The position numbers and the translations under genes were made by a program. Shown here piece by piece: positions 36,240 to 44,919 of a stretch of 64,000 bases of DNA. The stretch is taken from the NCBI GenBank assembly GCA_023382535.1, contig JAHDWA010000031.1, positions 1-64,000 of the forward strand. The letters run 5' to 3'. The notes below the pieces were generated by a model. The model was not told the origin of the DNA, ran no database searches, and saw only the letters and a program-made list of their open reading frames with translations. Each line of letters begins with the position of its first letter. Positions within the stretch are counted from its first letter, which is position 1. Origin of the DNA: Anaerolineae bacterium (GTDB lineage: Bacteria > Chloroflexota > Anaerolineae > 4572-78 > J111).

Positions 36240-37283
36240 ATGATGACCACCAACGGCAAACAAAAAAATGATGTTCTCCTACAGGTCAAAGACCTGAAAA
36301 TGTATTTCCCTATTACCCAGGGGATTATCTTCCAGCGCCATATCGGAGACATAAAGGCTGTGGATGGTATAAACTTTGAGGTGAAACGCGGTGAAACTCT
36401 GGGGCTGGTGGGTGAAAGCGGCTGCGGTAAAAGCACCACCGGCCGCGCAATTTTACAGCTTTATCGCCCTACGGGTGGGTCGGTAACGTTCCAAGATACA
36501 GAACTGACCACGCTCAAGGGCGAAGCGATGCGTAAAATGCGCCGCAATATGCAAATGATTTTTCAAGACCCCTATGCCTCGCTCAATCCGCGCATGACGG
36601 TCGGCAACATTGTCGGCGAACCGTTGGAAGTCCATAATATCTCCAACGGCAAAGAGCGCCGCGAGCGGGTCAAAGAGTTATTGGACGTGGTCGGCCTGAA
36701 CCCCTATTTTATCAACCGTTACCCCCACGAATTTTCTGGCGGGCAGCGCCAGCGTATTGGTATCGCCCGCGCTCTGGCCGTTCAGCCCGATTTTATTGTT
36801 TGTGACGAGCCTATCTCTGCCCTCGACGTTTCCATTCAGGCCCAGGTGATCAACCTGCTGGAAAAGCTCCAGGAAGAATTTAACCTTACCTACCTGTTCA
36901 TTGCCCACGACCTGGCTGTGGTCCGCCACATTAGTAACCGCGTGGCCGTGATGTACCTGGGCAAGATCATGGAACTGACCGACCGCGATACCCTCTATCG
37001 CAATCCCCTCCACCCCTATACCCAGGCTTTGCTTTCTGCGGTGCCCATCCCCGATCCGGTGGCCGAAGCGGAACGGGAGAAGCGGCGGGTTATTTTGCAG
37101 GGCGACGTGCCCAGTCCGGCTAATCCGCCGAAAGGCTGCAATTTCTGTACCCGCTGTCCCGCCAAAGAGCGGGTTTTGCGAGACTATAAAATAGACTGTA
37201 ACGTGGTCGAGCCTAAATTTGCCGAAGTAGAGGCTGGCCATTGGGCAGCCTGTCACCTGTACGCGCCTTCCCGGCCCAATTAG
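36240..37283 (+). CDS. oppF: Oligopeptide ABC transporter ATP-binding protein OppF
   Basis: 347 residues. Walker [11 protein letters not shown]-loop [13 protein letters not shown], signature [15 protein letters not shown], Walker [15 protein letters not shown] and switch region FIAHDLAVV are all intact. The C-terminal extension has the cysteine cluster [13 protein letters not shown]. It pairs with OppD to drive the transporter. The start could be 36240 or 36243 (two adjacent ATGs) behind AGAGGAAAG. A 250-bp gap with A-rich and repeat sequence separates it from the second binding-protein gene. Confidence 0.95.
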   Translation: MMTTNGKQKNDVLLQVKDLKMYFPITQGIIFQRHIGDIKAVDGINFEVKRGETLGLVGESGCGKSTTGRAILQLYRPTGGSVTFQDTELTTLKGEAMRKMRRNMQMIFQDPYASLNPRMTVGNIVGEPLEVHNISNGKERRERVKELLDVVGLNPYFINRYPHEFSGGQRQRIGIARALAVQPDFIVCDEPISALDVSIQAQVINLLEKLQEEFNLTYLFIAHDLAVVRHISNRVAVMYLGKIMELTDRDTLYRNPLHPYTQALLSAVPIPDPVAEAEREKRRVILQGDVPSPANPPKGCNFCTRCPAKERVLRDYKIDCNVVEPKFAEVEAGHWAACHLYAPSRPN

Positions 37284-37410
37284 AGCATGGGGAAAGCAAT
37301 ATGTGTCATTTGTCCTGTTAAGTTAGGATTTTTATCACTAAACTTGGGCGTTTTTGTCAGTTATACTCAGTAGACTTAGAAAGGAGGCGGTAAGGAAAAA
37401 CCTAGAGTAC

Positions 37411-37474
37411 AAAACGTGAGACGTAATGGCTGAAGGCAAAAGCATCTTCGGTAAGCGATTGTTACGTTTTACGC
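37411..37474. repeat. STRR-like ACGTGA/TTACGTTT inverted words
   Basis: AAAACGTGAGACGTAA at 37411-37426 and GTTACGTTTTACGC at 37461-37474 are inverted partners. The same pair appears around the glycosyltransferase stop at 19257-19343. It lies upstream of the second binding-protein gene. Confidence 0.55.
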
Positions 37475-37537
37475 ACCTGATAATTTCAATTTGTTTTCAA
37501 AGTTGAGAGTAAATTTAATGTTAGGAGGAGAAAACTT

Positions 37538-39358
37538 ATGTTTTCTAAAAAAGTAGTTTTATTGGTTCTAACTATCGCTTTGCTAAGCCTCATTGCTGCT
37601 CAGTGCAGCGCAGCTCAGCCTCAGCAGGTCACCGTCGTGGAGACGGTAGTAGTTGAAAAAGAGGTTGAGAAAGTGGTTACCAAAGAAGTAGAAGTTGTCA
37701 AAGAAGTAGTGACTGACCCCAACGCTCTACCGCCCGAAGAAACTCTCTTCTACGGCGGCGATCAGGCCGGTACCAGCGAGTTACCGACGCTTGACCCCTC
37801 CCTGGCCGAAGATACCTCAAGTATCCAGTTCAGTAGCGAAATATTTGTTGGCCTAACCCATTTGCATGAGGAAACCAGCGAGACTGAATTGGGGATGGCC
37901 ACCGAATGGGAAGTCTCGGACGATGGGCTGGTCTACACCTTTAAGCTGCGCGACGACGTGCCCTGGGTTAAATACAACAATGCCACCGGCGAAGTCGAGC
38001 AGGTGCTGGACGACGAGGGCAACCCACGTATCGTCAATGCCAATGATTTTCTCTATGGCATCCGGCGCACTCAAGATCCTGCAACCGCTGCGATTTACGC
38101 CTATGTCAACCATGTCATTAAGAATGCCGCGGAAGTGAACGGCGCCGGAGAAAATGGCGAAGAGGACCCACTTTACGGCAACCTGGAAGAAATTGGCGTG
38201 CGCGCCTTGGATGATTTTACTCTGGAGTATACATTGAAGGAGCCGGCTGCTTTCTTCCCAGCGATTGCCAGCATGTGGATGAATTGGGCTCAGCCTCAAT
38301 GGCTGATTGAAGAAAAAGGCGCTCGCTGGATTGAGGCCGGCGTTATTCAGACCTATGGCCCCTATACTTTAAGATCGTGGGAACATGATGTGTCGGTGAC
38401 GCTGATTGCCAACCCCTTCTGGCCGGGCACCGATGCTATCCCCAAGGCTTCGATTAAATACATCCATGCCCAGTTTTTGGATGATTCAGCTCAATTTGCC
38501 AACTATGAAGCTGACTTAAATGACGTTTCTGTCGTGCCCTTGCCTGAGTTAGACCGGATTAAAGCCGATCCCACCCTCTCCCAAGAATTGGCTACGCCCG
38601 GTATTCTCTGCACCTACTACTACGGCTTTAACGTTGAAAAGCCGCCATTTGACGACGTTAATGTGCGCAAAGCCTTTTCCTGGGCAGTGGACCGCACCCT
38701 GCTGGTGGAGAATGTGACCAAAGGGGGGCAGATCCCGGCCCGTTGGTTTGCTCGCCCTGGCTTGGCTGCTGCGCCCAGTCCAGAGGCCGGGGATGATTTT
38801 GGTCCGCCGGTAACGGCTGATCTGGAAAAGGCCAAAGAGTTCCTGGCCGCCTCCGAGAAGTACCCAAGCGCTGAGCAAATGCCCGAGATTACCCTGATGA
38901 GCAACCAGGAAGAAGGCCACGTGAAGATTGCCGAAGCCATTCAGCAAATGTGGCAAGAAGCTCTGGGAGTCCAGGTCAACTTTGTGACCCAGGAGTGGAA
39001 AGTCTTCCTGGAAACCCGGCATAACGACCCACCCCAGATCGCCCGCAATGGCTGGTGCCAGGACTACCCTGACGCCGACAATTTCCTGCGCGGCGTCCTC
39101 CGCTCCGATTCCCCTAATAATGATACCCGCTGGGGCAATGAGGAGTTTGATCGGTTGGTAGACGAAGCAGCGCGCGAGACCGATCCGGCCAAGCGTAAGG
39201 AACTGTACATCCAGGCGGAGAAGATCCTGGTTGAGGAAGAGGCTGCGATCATCCCGCTTTACTGGTATACCAAGGTAGAAGTGACCAAGCCCAGGGTGAA
39301 CCGCACCTATGGTGTTGGCGGGCAAGAAACTTTTGAGAAGTGGACGCTAAATAATTAA
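37538..39358 (+). CDS. Peptide-type ABC transporter substrate-binding lipoprotein 2
   Basis: 606 residues. The lipobox (IAAQC) near residue 23 is followed by a Val/Glu/Lys spacer of about 35 residues (VETVVVEKEVEKVV), a style common in Chloroflexota binding proteins. The family 5 core reads LPTLDPSLAEDTSS, DGLVYTFKLRDDVPW, YGFNVEKPPFDDVNVRKAFS. It is only moderately similar to SBP1, so it probably recognises a different ligand set through the same OppBCDF machinery. It has a strong GGAGGAG ribosome site, the best in the operon. A perfect hairpin follows its stop. Confidence 0.93.
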   Translation: MFSKKVVLLVLTIALLSLIAAQCSAAQPQQVTVVETVVVEKEVEKVVTKEVEVVKEVVTDPNALPPEETLFYGGDQAGTSELPTLDPSLAEDTSSIQFSSEIFVGLTHLHEETSETELGMATEWEVSDDGLVYTFKLRDDVPWVKYNNATGEVEQVLDDEGNPRIVNANDFLYGIRRTQDPATAAIYAYVNHVIKNAAEVNGAGENGEEDPLYGNLEEIGVRALDDFTLEYTLKEPAAFFPAIASMWMNWAQPQWLIEEKGARWIEAGVIQTYGPYTLRSWEHDVSVTLIANPFWPGTDAIPKASIKYIHAQFLDDSAQFANYEADLNDVSVVPLPELDRIKADPTLSQELATPGILCTYYYGFNVEKPPFDDVNVRKAFSWAVDRTLLVENVTKGGQIPARWFARPGLAAAPSPEAGDDFGPPVTADLEKAKEFLAASEKYPSAEQMPEITLMSNQEEGHVKIAEAIQQMWQEALGVQVNFVTQEWKVFLETRHNDPPQIARNGWCQDYPDADNFLRGVLRSDSPNNDTRWGNEEFDRLVDEAARETDPAKRKELYIQAEKILVEEEAAIIPLYWYTKVEVTKPRVNRTYGVGGQETFEKWTLNN

Positions 39359-39372
39359 TTTTGGTTTCTGGT

Positions 39373-39403
39373 TAGGGGCAGGTCTTTGACCTGCCCCTAT
39401 TTG
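39373..39403 (+). terminator. Perfect hairpin after SBP2
   Basis: 12-bp stem TAGGGGCAGGTC/GACCTGCCCCTA with loop TTT, followed by TTTG. It separates the binding-protein gene from the permease genes and probably sets unequal expression of the two parts of the operon. Confidence 0.7.
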
Positions 39404-39421
39404 AATGGGGTAGGAGACGTT

Positions 39422-40429
39422 ATGGCCCGTTATATTGCTCGTCGTCTACTGTGGCTGTTTGTGGTCGTTTTTTTTGTTTCGGTCATCACCTTCGCTTTTG
39501 CCCATGCCGTACCCGGCGGCCCCTTCTCCGCTGAAAAGAAACTGCCCAAACCCGTCCTGGCCCAGTTGGAGAAGAAGTATAATCTCGACGCGCCGGTCTG
39601 GCAGCAGTACCTCAGTTACATGGGCGATATTCTCATCCCCAGAGTTACCGGCGACCCGATAGGTAGATCATTCGAGGAGGATTACTTGATCAATATCCCC
39701 CTTGGTTCGGGTTATACCTTTCAATGGATGAACTTTGGCCCTTCTTATAAGAGTCATGCCAGAACCGTCAACGATATTTTCCGCGAAAATGTGCCGGTTT
39801 CATTTGAACTGGGCTTCTATGCCTTTTTGGTGGCCACAGTGATTGGCCTTCCCCTGGGAGTCCTGGCTGCGCTCAAACAAAATTCCATTGTAGATTATCT
39901 GGCTATGTCGGTAGCCATTCTGGGGGTCTCGGTGCCGGTGATTGTGCTAGGACCTATTTTTATCTGGCTCTTTGCAGTCGAGTTTAATTGGTTTTTACCG
40001 TCAGGTTGGGGAAGTTGGCGGCAAAATGTATTACCCACCATCGCCCTGGGTGTGGGCAGCTCGGCGGTAATTGCCCGCTTAACCCGGGCTAGTTTGCTTC
40101 AGGTTATTCGCGAAGATTATATTCGTACGGCCCGAGCCAAGGGCTTACGGGAAAATGTAATTGTCGTCCGGCATGCGCTTAGAAATTCACTCATTCCGGT
40201 GGTGACCATCATGGGACCGATTTTTGCCTTCCTGGTCACCGGGACCCTGGTCACCGAGACAATTTTTGGCGTGCCCGGTATAGGTAAATACTTTGTGACC
40301 AGTATTACCAACCGTGATTATCCGGTTATTATGGGTACGATTTTATTTTTCGCCATTATTATTGTGCTGGCGAATCTGATCGTTGATCTAGTCTACGCCT
40401 GGCTCGATCCGCGGATTCGATATACGTAA
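39422..40429 (+). CDS. oppB: Oligopeptide ABC transporter permease OppB
   Basis: 335 residues from the ATG at 39422 (GGAGAC upstream). Six membrane segments. The N-terminal MARYIARRLLWLFVVVFFVSVITF is typical, with a large external loop (about 30-125) as in family B permeases. The coupling (EAA) segment is RTARAKGLRENVIVVRHALR, followed by LIPVVTIMGPIFAFLVTGTLV. It forms the translocation pore with OppC. The signature order after SBP2 supports this assignment. Confidence 0.94.
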   Translation: MARYIARRLLWLFVVVFFVSVITFAFAHAVPGGPFSAEKKLPKPVLAQLEKKYNLDAPVWQQYLSYMGDILIPRVTGDPIGRSFEEDYLINIPLGSGYTFQWMNFGPSYKSHARTVNDIFRENVPVSFELGFYAFLVATVIGLPLGVLAALKQNSIVDYLAMSVAILGVSVPVIVLGPIFIWLFAVEFNWFLPSGWGSWRQNVLPTIALGVGSSAVIARLTRASLLQVIREDYIRTARAKGLRENVIVVRHALRNSLIPVVTIMGPIFAFLVTGTLVTETIFGVPGIGKYFVTSITNRDYPVIMGTILFFAIIIVLANLIVDLVYAWLDPRIRYT

Positions 40430-40433
40430 CAAA

Positions 40434-40531
40434 TTTACGATTTTAGATGTACGATTTGCGATTGAAATAAAGTGTAAAGTCGTCCTATAAGGATCCCCTT
40501 GCGGTATAAATCCAAAATCTAAAATCGTAAA
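40434..40531. repeat. Composite STRR-like inverted repeat between oppB and oppC
   Basis: TTTACGATTTTAGAT (40434-40448) and its exact complement (40517-40531) flank a copy of the same words (GTACGATTTGCGATT). The right arm touches the strong ribosome site AAGGAGGTG of oppC, so folding could hide or expose that site. Confidence 0.75.
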
Positions 40532-40543
40532 AGGAGGTGTGAC

Positions 40544-41638
40544 ATGGCGGTTCAACCCCAAGCAGCATCTAGAGTGGCAGGTACAGCAGGAGCAGCCGTG
40601 CAGCCCCGCCGGCGTGAAGCCGGGCTATGGGCTGATGCCTGGCGGCGTTTGCTCAGAAACAAAGCGGCGGTCATTGGCGGGGTGATCATTATTATTATTG
40701 TCCTGATAGCCACCTTTGCCGATACCGCTATCTTTACCCTGTTCACCGGGGGTGAACCCCAACCCCTGCTCGCCCCGCAAGATTACGCCAAACAAAGCCT
40801 GGTTGATAATAACGTAGTGCCCTATTGGTTAACCGTCGTCTTTCCTTCCATGAAACCGGTTGGAGAAGAAGGGGGGTACGCCAAAATTAGCGACAAGTTC
40901 GTTTTGGGGGCCGATTACAATGGCCGTGATTTGTTGAGCCGCCTGATCTACGGTACTCGTGTTTCGTTAGCCGTGGCCTTTGTTGGACCATTAGTCAGTC
41001 TGTTAATTGGGGTGACTTACGGGACCATCTCTGGCTATTTTGGTGGGCGCGTGGATAATTTGATGATGCGCTTCGTAGACATTATGTATGGCTTTCCCGA
41101 TATTCTGTTTATTATTCTACTTATGGCCCTCTTCCGCTCTACCACCAGCGCAGCAGAAACAGGCACCATCCGCTCAGCCTTAACGGCCGTTGATAACGCG
41201 ATGGGGGGCATGTTCTTTATCTTCATTGGCCTGGGGGTGACGGCCTGGATGTCTATGGCCCGTCTCACCCGGGGACAGATTCTTTCCCTTAGAGAAAAAG
41301 AATTCATTGAAGCCGCTCGTGCCATTGGCACCTTTGACTTCCGCATTATGACCCGGCACATCCTGCCCAATATTCTTGGTCCTATCGTGGTCAACCAAAC
41401 CCTGGATATCCCCCGCTATATTGCTACAGAAGCCTTTCTCAGCTTCATTGGCCTGGGGGTGTTACGGCCTACCCCCAGTTGGGGTGCAATGATTGTGGAT
41501 GGGGCTTCGGCTATTCGTACCTACCCTCATCAAGCCATTTTCCCGGCCTTGGCTTTGGCTATTACCATGTTTGCTTTCAACTTTTTAGGCGATGGCCTGC
41601 GCGATGCCCTTGACCCCCGTCTAAAGGGGTCAGAATGA
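40544..41638 (+). CDS. oppC: Oligopeptide ABC transporter permease OppC
   Basis: 364 residues, longer than the usual 290-310 because of an extended first external loop (about 60-130). An Ala-rich N-terminus leads into LWADAWRRLLRNKAAVIGGVIIIIIVLIATFAD, the standard family C opening. The ADYNGRDLLSRLIYGTRVSL segment and the coupling motif EAARAIGTFDFRIMTRHILP are clear, and the C-terminal DGLRDALDPRLKGSE is diagnostic. It completes the OppBC pore. An unusually strong ribosome site (AAGGAGGTG) precedes the ATG. Confidence 0.94.
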   Translation: MAVQPQAASRVAGTAGAAVQPRRREAGLWADAWRRLLRNKAAVIGGVIIIIIVLIATFADTAIFTLFTGGEPQPLLAPQDYAKQSLVDNNVVPYWLTVVFPSMKPVGEEGGYAKISDKFVLGADYNGRDLLSRLIYGTRVSLAVAFVGPLVSLLIGVTYGTISGYFGGRVDNLMMRFVDIMYGFPDILFIILLMALFRSTTSAAETGTIRSALTAVDNAMGGMFFIFIGLGVTAWMSMARLTRGQILSLREKEFIEAARAIGTFDFRIMTRHILPNILGPIVVNQTLDIPRYIATEAFLSFIGLGVLRPTPSWGAMIVDGASAIRTYPHQAIFPALALAITMFAFNFLGDGLRDALDPRLKGSE

Positions 41639-41676
41639 AACGTGATGCGCCGCTCGAGAACCTTTGGCTCTGAAAC

Positions 41677-42432
41677 GTGAAAGGCTGGATTTTCATCCTG
41701 GGGCTTATTCTGCTCTGCACCGGCAGTGCCCTGACCGCAAACGCCGACCACCGACCATTTGCCACCCTCCCCTCCCCGTCTACCGTCTATACCCTTACGG
41801 GCACAGGCCGTCTACCGTCTACTGATGACGGGGCCAAACTCTACGAGTTCTGGTGTTCTACCTGCCATGGCGACCGGGGCCAGGGCCTCACCGCCGACTG
41901 GCGGGCGCAGTGGCCGGAAGGCAAGCAAAATTGCTGGCAATCCAAGTGCCACGCCGGCAATCATCCCCCCGATGGCTTTTCCTTTCCAAAACAGGTCCCG
42001 GCCCTCATTGGCCCGGGCACCCTGGCTAAGTTTCCCACGGCTCAGGATTTGTATGCTTACGCCCGGGCTACGATGCCCTATTGGTCACCCAACTTGTTAA
42101 CCGACGACGAATACCAGGCAATCACGATTTTTCTGGTCAAAGCAAACTATGAGGCTAGAGATTTGCCCGTACCCACAGGCTTGGCTCAGGATTTGAGCGC
42201 TGTTTATTTATCCCCTCATCTCCAAATGGGAGGAACTTCCAGGCAACACCCCGAAATCTCCGGGAAAAGAGAACTACTTCCTTCCGAAGCAATAACTTCG
42301 GTTATCCCATCAACTTCTAACTCCCAACTGGCTGCTTCGGGCTCCTTGATTCTCCTCTGGATATCTCTTATCGTCCTGGGGGGAAGCTTTGCGATTGTTC
42401 TGGCTCGTCGCTTCTCATCTCGATCGCAATGA
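41677..42432 (+). CDS. Membrane-anchored c-type cytochrome-like protein
   Basis: 251 residues from a GTG start. The signal sequence (GWIFILGLILLCTGSALTANA) is followed by a mature part with the haem motif CSTCHGDRGQGL and a second Cys-rich site NCWQSKCHAG (CX4CH). A methionine in TMPYWSP could be the distal ligand. A C-terminal membrane helix (SLILLWISLIVLGGSFAIVLA) ends in a basic tail. Residues 29-48 are encoded by a repeat of CCGTCTA units and are probably an insertion. It is likely an electron-transfer protein on the outer face of the membrane. Its role next to a peptide transporter is unclear. Confidence 0.75.
   Translation: MKGWIFILGLILLCTGSALTANADHRPFATLPSPSTVYTLTGTGRLPSTDDGAKLYEFWCSTCHGDRGQGLTADWRAQWPEGKQNCWQSKCHAGNHPPDGFSFPKQVPALIGPGTLAKFPTAQDLYAYARATMPYWSPNLLTDDEYQAITIFLVKANYEARDLPVPTGLAQDLSAVYLSPHLQMGGTSRQHPEISGKRELLPSEAITSVIPSTSNSQLAASGSLILLWISLIVLGGSFAIVLARRFSSRSQ
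41773..41826. repeat. STRR-like CCGTCTA repeat inside the cytochrome gene
   Basis: Two clusters of CCGTCTACCGTCTA words (41776-41790 and 41808-41822) flank TACCCTTACGGG. They encode a Thr/Ser/Pro-rich stretch (STVYTLTGTGRLPST) between the signal sequence and the haem domain. Confidence 0.65.
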
Positions 42433-42476
42433 AGATTCTATCTCTCGTCTAAATCCCATAACCGAGGTCTACTTAA

Positions 42477-43205
42477 ATGGAACTACAAAATAAAGCTGTT
42501 GTCATTACCGGGGCCAGTTCCGGTATCGGCCTGGAAATTGCTCACACCCTGGCTGCCGAAGGGGCCAGGCTGGCCCTGGCTGCCCGCTCGATGGATAAAC
42601 TGGAAGGCGTTGCTGCGGAATTAGCGGTGACCGGCGTGCCCTTGATCGTCGTGCCCACCGATGTGACCCGCGAGGCTGATTGCCAGGCTCTGGTTCGAGC
42701 AACGTTGGATGCTTTTGGTCGAGTGGATGTCCTGATCAATAATGCCGGCTATGCTCCACCGGCCAGTTTGCTCGATACAACTGAAGACATCTGGGACAGC
42801 ACCCTCAATACTTGTCTCAAAGGCGTCTACTTGATGACACGGGCTGCGGTTGAGGTGATGTTGAAGCAGGGAGAAGGTACAGTGCTCAATATCTCCTCGG
42901 TAGCGGGCAAGTACGGCTTTGAGGATCGCTCTGCCTACTGCGCCGCCAAATGGGGTGTGCATGGCTTCACCGAAGCCCTGCGGGTAGAACTGGGCAGTCG
43001 CAATATTCGTTTCCACCTCATCTGCCCCGGCTCAGTGGCGACTCCCTGGTGGGAAACAAACAGGAACCCCCAACCGGATGAGATCAAGCGCAAGATGATC
43101 CGGCCCGAAGAAGTTGCCGACGCGGTCCGTTGGGTGCTGACCAAGCCTGAGCGGATTCAGATTGACGAAGTGATGATCAAACCCTATCACAGTCCCTGGG
43201 AATAA
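42477..43205 (+). CDS. Short-chain dehydrogenase/reductase
   Basis: 242 residues, classical SDR. The cofactor motif is TGASSGIG, the NNAG motif is present, and the catalytic residues are S140/S141, Y154 and K158 (NISSVAGKYG, YCAAKWG). R37 in AARS favours NADP. The C-terminal part has PGSVATPWW. It reduces or oxidises a carbonyl or hydroxyl on an unknown small molecule in the cytoplasm. It is followed by an intrinsic terminator and then by the transposase. Confidence 0.92.
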   Translation: MELQNKAVVITGASSGIGLEIAHTLAAEGARLALAARSMDKLEGVAAELAVTGVPLIVVPTDVTREADCQALVRATLDAFGRVDVLINNAGYAPPASLLDTTEDIWDSTLNTCLKGVYLMTRAAVEVMLKQGEGTVLNISSVAGKYGFEDRSAYCAAKWGVHGFTEALRVELGSRNIRFHLICPGSVATPWWETNRNPQPDEIKRKMIRPEEVADAVRWVLTKPERIQIDEVMIKPYHSPWE

Positions 43206-43210
43206 ATTTG

Positions 43211-43239
43211 GCCCCGCCGCGAGGCGGGACTTTTATTTT
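43211..43239 (+). terminator. Intrinsic terminator after the SDR gene
   Basis: GCCCCGCC pairs with GGCGGGA around loop GCGA, followed by CTTTTATTTT. A second palindrome (CCCCAA, TTT, TTGGGG) follows at 43242-43257. Confidence 0.75.
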
Positions 43240-43320
43240 ACCCCCAATTTTTGGGGTGTTCCTCGCGCGATTTTTGAGGTATAACTTTATTAAATTGACT
43301 TTAGATAAATAAAGAGAAAA

Positions 43321-43346
43321 GGCGGCTTGTGAGTTGCACAAACCGC
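43321..43346 (+). promoter_or_regulatory. Hairpin immediately upstream of the transposase
   Basis: GGCGGCTTGTG pairs with CACAAACCGCC (one mismatch) around AGTT. Hairpins ahead of transposase genes often block expression from external promoters; that role is inference here. Confidence 0.45.
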
Positions 43347-43368
43347 CTGGAAGTAGAAGATAAAGGGT

Positions 43369-44703
43369 ATGCCAACCTTAAATTCTTCTACTGCCAGACA
43401 GCTTAACAATTTAATTGAGTTTCGGCAAACGGTGTATGACCAAATTCTGATCGGGGCCAGGGATGCTCAGTTTGAGTTGATGGATGCCCTGCTGCTAAGC
43501 GACCATCCACGTTGTTTTGCCGAGGTGAGCCTCTCCCTTGCCTTTCGGCGGCGTTGGTCCAGTGCCTATGGGGCGATTGAAGCGGGAAGCCAGGATCAGC
43601 CGCAGATGTCGCGCTGCTTTTTGAGGCAAGTGCCGCGACAGGGCGTGCAAATATTTCCGTTGGATACAACGGTGTGGCCGCATCCGAGTGCCCGGACCTT
43701 GAGCGGCTTGGTCTACGCCCCCAGCCCGACCAAAGCTTTGAAACACCATTCGATTGTGCAAGGACACCTCTATTCGTTGTTGACCTGGACCCCCAGTCCT
43801 GGGCAGAGTTGGTCCCCCACCTTATTCAACCAGCGGCTCGAACCGGAGCAAAAGGCGATTGAGGTGGGGGCGACCCAGGTGAGGCAACTGTGCCAAGCCC
43901 GGCCTGATCCGACCCAGCAGGGGCTAGATGTCATCGTGACCGATGGACACTACGGCAATCATCACTTTTTTCGGCTGGTCCAGGGTTTAGCCTGTGCCAT
44001 TTTGAGCCGGCTGCGTTGTGATCGGGTCTTATACCTGGCCGCTGGTCCTTACCGAGGCTGGGGGCGTCCGGCAGTTCACGGGGCCAGATTTGCCTTCAAA
44101 GCTCCGGAAACCTGGCCGGAACCCGTCGAACAGGTCGAGTTTCATCACCCCCGCTGGGGATGGGTCCGCTTACGCCGCTGGGCTAACCTCCACACCAAGC
44201 AGGATGCCCAGACCCGCTTCGATGTCATCCTGGCCGAGGTTCATCGGGAACGACCCAAGCCACCCGACCCGCTCTGGTTGGGGTACTTACCCGGTCACAC
44301 CGATTATCCGCTTCAGGAGGTCTGGTCCTGGTTTGATTTCCGCTGGCCGATTGAACCCAGTATCCGTTTCCGCAAACAATATCTGGCCTGGACTTTACCT
44401 TACTTTCAGTCCAGCCAAGCCTGTGATCGCTGGACCAACCTGGTCGAGATTGCCTACTGGCAGGTCTTTCTGGCCCGCCAGCTGGGCTCGGATCAACCCT
44501 TGCCCTGGCAAAAAACGCAAGTCCATTTGACCCCAGGCCGGGTCTTACGCAGTTTGGGCACGATTTTTAGTCAGATGGGCACACCCACCCAGCCACCCAA
44601 AACGCGCGGAAAGTCACCCGGATGGCCGAAAGGACGACCTCGGCAGCGACCTGAACGCTATAAACCAACCAAACGGACCAAGAAAAAGGTCAAAACAGCC
44701 TGA
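43369..44703 (+). mobile_element. DDE transposase of the NF041680-like group (IS element, ends not defined)
   Basis: 444 residues, intact frame. A RNase-H-like transposase core is seen with D99 (FPLDTTVWPH), D192 (IVTDGHYGNHHFF) and E329 (FRWPIEPSIRFRK), giving a full DDE set. The WFDFRWPIEPS and QYLAWTLPY segments are typical of the NF041680/DDE_5-like family known from Chloroflexota. A very basic tail (RPERYKPTKRTKKKVKTA) ends the protein. Terminal repeats are not obvious: the best pair is 43291-43305 versus 44775-44789, matching in about 12 of 15 positions, in AT-rich sequence. No target duplication was found, so the element limits remain open. Confidence 0.8.
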
Positions 44704-44919
44704 TTTTGCCGTAAAACTCAATTGTTAAAGAGCTGGTTAGCACTGGTTTTCACCTCAGTGTTGATCCAAGTTGTCTAAAATCAAATTTATTATCCTTAAG
44801 CGCCAAAACCTCTGGCCCTGAACCCCTGGTCTTTCAAATTTAATAATGCGCTGGTTAAGCCTATACCTGGGCTACTGAAACACTTTTATCTCGATTAAGG
44901 ACTTTGGCAGGTTATCATC
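44704..44919. other. Gap between transposase and large secreted protein
   Basis: 216 bp without a gene. It holds the candidate inverted-repeat end at 44775-44789 and otherwise AT-rich sequence; no terminator with a T-run and no clear promoter is visible. Confidence 0.4.

Noticed and set aside
43403..43862. Alternative small frames over the transposase suggesting a frameshifted two-part element
   Set aside because: The main frame is continuous with all three catalytic residues, so no programmed frameshift needs to be assumed.
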